DNA of 8,336 nucleotides, taken from NCBI GenBank assembly GCA_007571355.1, contig RKRO01000193.1:1-8336 (forward strand), given 5' to 3'. Source of the DNA: Candidatus Poribacteria bacterium. Its GTDB lineage: Bacteria; Poribacteria; WGA-4E; WGA-3G. Shown piece by piece: positions 4,858 through 8,336 of the stretch. How positions within the stretch are numbered: the first letter of the stretch is position 1; every line of letters starts with the position of its first letter. Made by a program: the position numbers and the translations under genes. Below the pieces are notes generated by a model that was given only the letters and a program-made list of their open reading frames with translations, searched no databases and had not been told where the DNA came from.

Positions 4858-5565
4858 ATGCAATCTAAAAAATTAAACGGACTTTGCTCGGTTGGTATGC
4901 ATAAAAAATGGCGTGCTCTCGTGCTGCTGGTCGTATTAATAGCGGTAACGGTCTTAGCGATCTACCATAGACGCGTGTGGGTATATCTCAGTGAACTCAC
5001 CGCCGCCTTTCAGAGCATTGAGGCAGCACGGGCGTACATCGCGAGTTATGGCGCGCTCGCGCCTGTCGTATCCGCCATGCTCATGATTTTTCAGAGTGTC
5101 ATCGCACCGCTGCCGGCGTTCCTGATTACCTTCGCAAATGGCACGCTTTTCGGGTTCTGGTGGGGTTCGCTCCTATCGTGGAGCAGTTCTATGATCGGTG
5201 CCGCGCTCTGTTTCTATATTGCCCGAGCCCTCGGCATCCAACGTATAACGCGACTCATTCGCCAACCAGTCGTTGATAAAACGAACGATTTCTTTGAAAA
5301 GTATGGGCCTTACGCGATTCTTGTCGCCCGATTAATGCCGTTCATCTCTTTCGATGTCGTCAGTTATTTTGCCGGAGCGACTCGGATGCGGTTTCTCGGT
5401 TTTTGGATCGCCACCGGCATCGGTCAGATGCCAGCCACTTTGGTTTATGCTTACCTTGGGGACAGAATTTCTGCACACATCAAACTGGTATTATGGAGTT
5501 TCTGTCTTTTAATTGCATTATCAATTATAATATGGCTTGTGAAGACCCGAGTCCAGAAAAATTAG
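4858..5565 (+). CDS. TVP38/TMEM64 family membrane protein (VTT/DedA superfamily)
   Basis: The product is 235 aa. Hydrophobic segments lie at about 19-36, 66-100, 104-121, 152-172, 176-199 and 208-228. The VTT core motifs are present: PLPAFLITFANGTLFG (84-99) with the re-entrant helix and following glycines, and RLMPFISFDVVSYFAG (158-173) followed by FWIATGIGQMPATLVYAYLG (182-201). The Arg, Pro and Asp of this second motif are the residues expected for this superfamily of membrane lipid and ion transporters. Its substrate in bacteria is generally unknown; DedA relatives act in lipid-carrier recycling and membrane homeostasis. An alternative start at 4897 (MHKKWRAL) would begin right at the first membrane helix; neither start has a convincing SD. 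It follows the dehydrogenase by 24 nt, probably in one transcript. Confidence 0.88.
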   Translation: MQSKKLNGLCSVGMHKKWRALVLLVVLIAVTVLAIYHRRVWVYLSELTAAFQSIEAARAYIASYGALAPVVSAMLMIFQSVIAPLPAFLITFANGTLFGFWWGSLLSWSSSMIGAALCFYIARALGIQRITRLIRQPVVDKTNDFFEKYGPYAILVARLMPFISFDVVSYFAGATRMRFLGFWIATGIGQMPATLVYAYLGDRISAHIKLVLWSFCLLIALSIIIWLVKTRVQKN

Positions 5566-5568
5566 GTA

Positions 5569-5595
5569 GGCGGGCTTTGTAATCCCGATTTTCTT
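5569..5595 (+). terminator. Weak possible terminator / GC-rich hairpin
   Basis: CGGG (5571-5574) pairs with CCCG (5584-5587) over a 9-nt loop, followed by ATTTTCTTT. It stands right after the TVP38-family stop, where a terminator would be useful. The stem is short. The same hairpin text reappears at 6767-6784, so it may simply be a dispersed repeat. Confidence 0.35.
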
Positions 5596-5610
5596 TCGTA
5601 TTGAAGATTC

Positions 5611-5656
5611 GAGGGTGGCAAACCTCTCCTACATGTATGCAGCAAACAGAGGAGAT
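5611..5656 (+). promoter_or_regulatory. Leader of the oxidoreductase gene with possible SD pairing
   Basis: TCTCCT (5625-5630) is complementary to AGGAGA (5650-5655), which is part of the SD of the next gene, with a 19-nt loop. An alternative hairpin, GAGGGT (5611-5616) with AACCTC (5621-5626), would compete for the same pyrimidines. No known riboswitch is recognised. Confidence 0.2.
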
Positions 5657-5661
5657 GTAAA

Positions 5662-6639
5662 ATGGTACGTATAGGTGTAGTCGGAGTCGGTGGCATGGGC
5701 GGTTCCCATTGCAACGCACTCCCGAACGTTGAAAATTGTGAGTTTGTAGGCGTGGCGGATTTACGTTTAGACGCAGCGCAAGCGGTCGCGGAAAAACACC
5801 AGATTCGCGCCTTCCAAGACTATAAAGAACTCTTTGCTATTGTGGACGGTGTCGTCGTCGCAACGCCACCGGTAGCACATACACAGGTCGTCGTCGATGC
5901 AGCGGAAGCAGGCGTACACGCTTTCTGTGAGAAACCGCTCTCCCTGACGCTGGCTGATGCTGATACGATGATCGCCGCCTCAGATACAGCTGGCACACAC
6001 CTAATGGTCGGGCAGGTACTACGTTTCTATCCTGTCCATGAACTCGGTAGACAGATGGTGGATGCTGGCGACATCGGCGACATCACTTACATCGAAACCG
6101 ATTACACGGGACCTTACAACGCACCACGTACGCGTCCCGACAGTTGGTACGGCACCGTCGGCGGACTTTTGGAAAACGGCATCCACAAATCCGACTTGAT
6201 TAACTGGTTCGGCGGCACTGCCTTGACCGTCGCCGCAGAGGTCGGCAGCTTCTCCGGACATGACGATTGGGAGGATTACACCGTCTCGCTCATCCGCTAC
6301 GATTCAGGTGCTGTCGGTATCTTACGGTGGGGACGTTTCCTCGGGGCACGCGGCACCAACGAGACGATCATTGATGGCACGAAAGGGTCGCTCCGTTTAG
6401 ATATGGGCGCGGATCTCGCCTATTTCAAGAAAATCGGCGGCAACTGGGAAGAGATCGTTCCGAACCGTGATGGACCGAGCGGAGTCGTCGGTGAACTGAC
6501 CCATTTTGTCGATTGCATCCGAGACAACAGAACACCGATGATTGATGGGAGAGGCGGGAAACACGCCGTAGAGATCGTTCTGGCGACTTACCAGTCCGCG
6601 AAAGAGAAAACCAAAGTCGCACTGCCGATGGATCCATAA
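5662..6639 (+). CDS. Gfo/Idh/MocA family NAD(P)-dependent oxidoreductase
   Basis: The product is 325 aa, a normal length for the family, which oxidises or reduces sugars, inositols and related polyols. The N-terminal Rossmann domain starts IGVVGVGGMGGSHCNAL (4-20) and continues with VADLR (31-35) and VVVATPP (64-70). The signature FCEKPLS (88-94) contains the catalytic Lys91 of the EKP motif. The C-terminal substrate domain holds GGLLENGIHKSDLINW (167-182), with His175 and Asp178 in the usual places and Glu171 where Asp is more common. GAG-GG-SH residues near the N-terminus suit a plain dehydrogenase. An excellent SD (GAGGAG, 5649-5654) lies 7 nt before the ATG. A 96-nt gap with a hairpin separates it from the upstream gene, so it is probably its own unit. 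The exact substrate cannot be read from sequence. Confidence 0.9.
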   Translation: MVRIGVVGVGGMGGSHCNALPNVENCEFVGVADLRLDAAQAVAEKHQIRAFQDYKELFAIVDGVVVATPPVAHTQVVVDAAEAGVHAFCEKPLSLTLADADTMIAASDTAGTHLMVGQVLRFYPVHELGRQMVDAGDIGDITYIETDYTGPYNAPRTRPDSWYGTVGGLLENGIHKSDLINWFGGTALTVAAEVGSFSGHDDWEDYTVSLIRYDSGAVGILRWGRFLGARGTNETIIDGTKGSLRLDMGADLAYFKKIGGNWEEIVPNRDGPSGVVGELTHFVDCIRDNRTPMIDGRGGKHAVEIVLATYQSAKEKTKVALPMDP

Positions 6640-6648
6640 AATATAAGG

Positions 6649-6685
6649 GAAATACAACCCCTTCACAATACAGAAATACAACCCC
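6649..6685 (+). repeat. 13-bp direct repeat GAAATACAACCCC
   Basis: Exact copies at 6649-6661 and 6673-6685, one every 24 nt, just downstream of the oxidoreductase stop. Confidence 0.6.
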
Positions 6686-6748
6686 CCTTGAAGAAACACC
6701 CCATGGTGCGCTGTTTACGAGGGTTCATCAGGCGGGGTTGTAATTCCT
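6673..6748. repeat. Inverted repeat TACAACCCC / GGGGTTGTA in GC-rich spacer
   Basis: TACAACCCC (6677-6685) is the exact reverse complement of GGGGTTGTA (6734-6742); flanking bases (GAAA and AATTCC) also match partly. The 48 nt between them hold no other clear structure. It may act as a stem that helps 3'-end formation of the oxidoreductase mRNA, or be a short dispersed element. Confidence 0.45.
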
Positions 6749-6766
6749 CTTTGATAAGGGCGGTTC

Positions 6767-6784
6767 CGGGGTTTACGATTCCCG
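6767..6784 (+). repeat. GC-rich hairpin related to 5571-5587
   Basis: CGGGGTTTACGATTCCCG matches CGGGCTTTGTAATCCCG at 5571-5587 in arms and most of the loop. A third relative, GCGGGGTTGTAATTCC, lies at 6732-6747. Together they form a small family confined to the spacers here. Confidence 0.45.
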
Positions 6785-6817
6785 CTGATAAATAGCCTTA
6801 CCAAAGCAAAGACAAAT

Positions 6818-6846
6818 TTGACTTTAGCCCTAAAATGTGGTATCAT
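6818..6846 (+). promoter_or_regulatory. Sigma70-type promoter of the CopD-like gene
   Basis: TTGACT (6818-6823), exactly 17 nt, TATCAT (6841-6846). A start near 6853 would give a leader of about 22 nt before the ATG at 6875. It is the best promoter on the plus strand in this window and likely drives the two membrane-protein genes together. Confidence 0.65.
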
Positions 6847-6874
6847 TTATCAAAAATTGGGATTTGTTTAAAGA

Positions 6875-7363
6875 ATGCGGGAGATTGTAGAACTTCTCAT
6901 CCGAAGCATCCACCTGATCGCAACGATCATCTGGTTCGGAGGTGTCCTCTTTTCTACCTTTGTCGCAATGCCGATCCTGCAACAGCACCTAACATCGCAG
7001 GACTTATTAGCGGTTCATAACCGTTTTCGGACATGGATACGATTGATGATCCATATCCTCCTGACAACAGGCGCGATGGTGTTCTTTATCGTTGCATGGG
7101 ATAACGGTTTTTTTGCGAAGCAGGTCGGTAGCGATTTCAATTTCAAGACCTATATGCTAATCTTCGTCGCAAAACTGGCGGCGTTTGGGTTGATGACCCT
7201 CTTTTGGGGCCTGTATAGTTCGCTCTATCGTCGGCATCTTGAAGTTGCACCATCGGACAGTGAAACACATCACAACCAGAGTCCGTATATCAACGTTTGG
7301 AGAGGGTTAACACTCGCTTCAGGTTTTATCGTTTTCGCACTCACAATGCTCTTGAAAAACTAA
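6875..7363 (+). CDS. CopD/HemJ-like four-helix membrane protein
   Basis: The product is 162 aa with four predicted membrane helices (about 9-31, 53-75, 93-115, 142-160). The first helix, IHLIATIIWFGGVLFSTFV, with His13 and Trp20-Phe-Gly-Gly, has the look of the CopD/DUF2269/HemJ-like group. The second (RFRTWIRLMIHILLTTGA) and third (KTYMLIFVAKLAAFGLMTLFW) also fit, with the conserved Arg and Lys at helix starts. Relatives are implicated in copper uptake (CopD) or protoporphyrinogen oxidation (HemJ), but the motifs are too loose to choose, and no copper or haem gene is adjacent. A clear promoter lies upstream, while the SD is poor. The stop is 11 nt before the next ATG, so the two are co-transcribed. 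Confidence 0.65.
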   Translation: MREIVELLIRSIHLIATIIWFGGVLFSTFVAMPILQQHLTSQDLLAVHNRFRTWIRLMIHILLTTGAMVFFIVAWDNGFFAKQVGSDFNFKTYMLIFVAKLAAFGLMTLFWGLYSSLYRRHLEVAPSDSETHHNQSPYINVWRGLTLASGFIVFALTMLLKN

Positions 7364-7374
7364 CGGAGAATACA

Positions 7375-7782
7375 ATGAAAACCCTCATCTTTATCTTAAT
7401 AGTTTTTTTCGTAATCGTGTTGCCAACCCGCGCCGAACTAACCCCCGAAGACCTTGATAAAATCCGTTTGATCGTTAAAGAGGACATTAAGAAAGAATTT
7501 TCCAGTTTTGAGGGGCGGATCAAAGAATACGTTGACATCAAAATTGGAGGGGTCGATAAACAGTTTGAAAGCGTCGATAAACAGTTTGAAAGCGTCGATA
7601 AACAAATCACGCATGTAACTTATATCACTTATGGACTCATCGCCCTTATCGTAGCAGCGATAGGTATCCCACAAATCATCATGGCGTGGCGGAGCGAAAA
7701 GGACCAAGACCACGCAAAACAGATTCAAGAACTCAGACAGGAAATAGAAACACTCAAGCAGCAGCAAATTATAAGGCCTTAA
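7375..7782 (+). CDS. Small membrane coiled-coil protein with signal peptide
   Basis: The product is 135 aa, not assigned to a known family. Residues 1-20 form a signal peptide or N-terminal anchor (LIFILIVFFVIVLP, then TRA/EL). A charged helical segment follows (ELTPEDLDKIRLIVKEDIKKEF) and a short repeat (SVDKQFE). The second membrane helix, YGLIALIVAAIGIPQIIMAW, spans about residues 85-104, and a second coiled coil (QIQELRQEIETLKQQQ) sits at the end. The first charged region is thus likely periplasmic and the last cytoplasmic. GGAG (7365-7368) lies 6 nt before this ATG; an upstream in-frame ATG at 7297 falls inside the CopD-like gene and was rejected. It resembles in style the coiled-coil protein at 2610 but has a different anchor layout. 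Confidence 0.8.
   Translation: MKTLIFILIVFFVIVLPTRAELTPEDLDKIRLIVKEDIKKEFSSFEGRIKEYVDIKIGGVDKQFESVDKQFESVDKQITHVTYITYGLIALIVAAIGIPQIIMAWRSEKDQDHAKQIQELRQEIETLKQQQIIRP
7552..7605 (+). repeat. 21-nt tandem repeat in the coiled-coil gene
   Basis: GTCGATAAACAGTTTGAAAG plus C is repeated exactly at 7552-7572 and 7573-7593, then partly at 7594-7605. It encodes the heptad VDKQFES, so repeat changes would lengthen the rod by whole heptads. Confidence 0.85.
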
Positions 7783-7847
7783 TATACGCCATCAGTGAGG
7801 TGGCTCCCGACCCGTAAAAATTCCGACTTGAAGACCTAATTAAAAAT

Positions 7848-8336
7848 ATGACAGACACAAAAGTTCAGGCAGTCTCATGGAATATCACACGGTTGTGTAA
7901 CCTGAAATGTACGCACTGCTACCTCCCAGCAGGTTTCGTAGACACAAGTGAATTCGTAGATGGGAACCTTCCGCTATCTGATATTCACGGAACACATAAA
8001 CACTCGAGATCGGCAGAACTCAGCCAATCCCAATGTTTTCGCGTCATTGATGAGATCGCCGAAATCAACCCGCATATCCTTCTCATCCTCACGGGTGGAG
8101 AACCGTTATTACGCCCAGATATTTTGGAGATCTCAAAATATGCCTCCGATACCGGGTTTCTCGTTGTCATGGGCACAAACGGTGTCCTCCTCAACGACGC
8201 AGTGGTCGAGAAGATGCAACAACACGGTGTCACCGGCGCAGGTGTCAGTCTGGACTCCATTCAACCGAAAGACCACGATAAGTTTCGCGGTATGGAGGGT
8301 GCGTGGAAAGCGACGATGAACGGTGTTGAGGCACTC
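7848..8336 (+). CDS. Radical SAM enzyme, NirJ/AhbC/AhbD-like (partial, 163 codons)
   Basis: The frame is open from an ATG at 7848 to the right edge. The N-terminus reads AVSWNITRLCNLKCTHCY, giving the CX3CX2C cluster motif (Cys17, Cys21, Cys24) that binds the 4Fe-4S cluster and SAM. TGGEPLLRPDI (82-92), GTNG (109-112) and SLDS (134-137) followed by HDKFRG and GAW are the further landmarks of the SPASM-type/NirJ-AhbC-AhbD group. Those enzymes act in haem d1 or alternative haem synthesis and in peptide or cofactor maturation. Between the cluster and GGEP there is a stretch longer than usual, with a His-rich DIHGTHKH (45-52). Without the C-terminal half, where the auxiliary cluster cysteines would lie, the exact reaction cannot be named. 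The SD is weak; the previous gene ends 65 nt upstream. Confidence 0.85.
   Translation, partial: MTDTKVQAVSWNITRLCNLKCTHCYLPAGFVDTSEFVDGNLPLSDIHGTHKHSRSAELSQSQCFRVIDEIAEINPHILLILTGGEPLLRPDILEISKYASDTGFLVVMGTNGVLLNDAVVEKMQQHGVTGAGVSLDSIQPKDHDKFRGMEGAWKATMNGVEAL

Noticed and set aside
7960..8319. Plus-strand 119-codon frame at the right end
   Set aside because: It overlaps the radical SAM frame, which carries the CX3CX2C, GGEP and SLDS motifs; this is an out-of-frame shadow.

Overview
The window is a chromosomal stretch from an uncultured Gram-negative bacterium. The best guess is a Candidatus Poribacteria-like lineage. The reasons are a PorV/UPF0164-type outer-membrane protein, an Rpn-type nuclease, a Gfo/Idh/MocA oxidoreductase and a radical SAM enzyme side by side, moderate GC, and spacers full of short GC-rich palindromes. 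This placement is an inference from gene content and was not tested by any search. There are nine protein-coding genes; two run off the window edges. No rRNA, tRNA or CRISPR array was found.

Left part (1-2600). A leftward PD-(D/E)XK nuclease of the Rpn family (recombination-promoting nuclease) runs off the left edge. Inside it, a Shine-Dalgarno sequence and an in-frame ATG could start separate translation of its C-terminal tail. Divergently, 318 bp away, a 74-codon orphan gene (1031-1255) encodes a copy of that same tail, with the same ribosome-binding arrangement. Known Rpn toxin/intragenic antitoxin pairs work through exactly such tails, so this is the most interesting locus here. A convergent porV-like gene follows (1345-2145, minus). 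The two large spacers (713-1030 and 2146-2609) carry four copies of a palindromic repeat ending in TATGT, and inverted copies of a TTTGGACAG motif.

Middle (2610-5565, all plus). The order is a low-complexity coiled-coil, tail-anchored protein built from 54- and 36-nt DNA repeats; rsmI (16S rRNA C1402 2'-O-methyltransferase); a 3-hydroxyacyl-CoA dehydrogenase family protein whose start overlaps rsmI by 11 nt; and a TVP38/TMEM64 (VTT/DedA) membrane protein. Close spacing suggests one transcription unit from 2610, or at least from rsmI, to 5565.

Right part (5566-8336, all plus). A Gfo/Idh/MocA oxidoreductase with a strong RBS is followed by a 235-bp repeat-rich spacer ending in a good sigma70-type promoter. 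That promoter precedes a four-helix CopD/HemJ-like membrane protein and a short membrane coiled-coil protein (11-nt gap). Last comes the first 163 codons of a CX3CX2C radical SAM enzyme related to the NirJ/AhbC/AhbD group, cut by the window edge.
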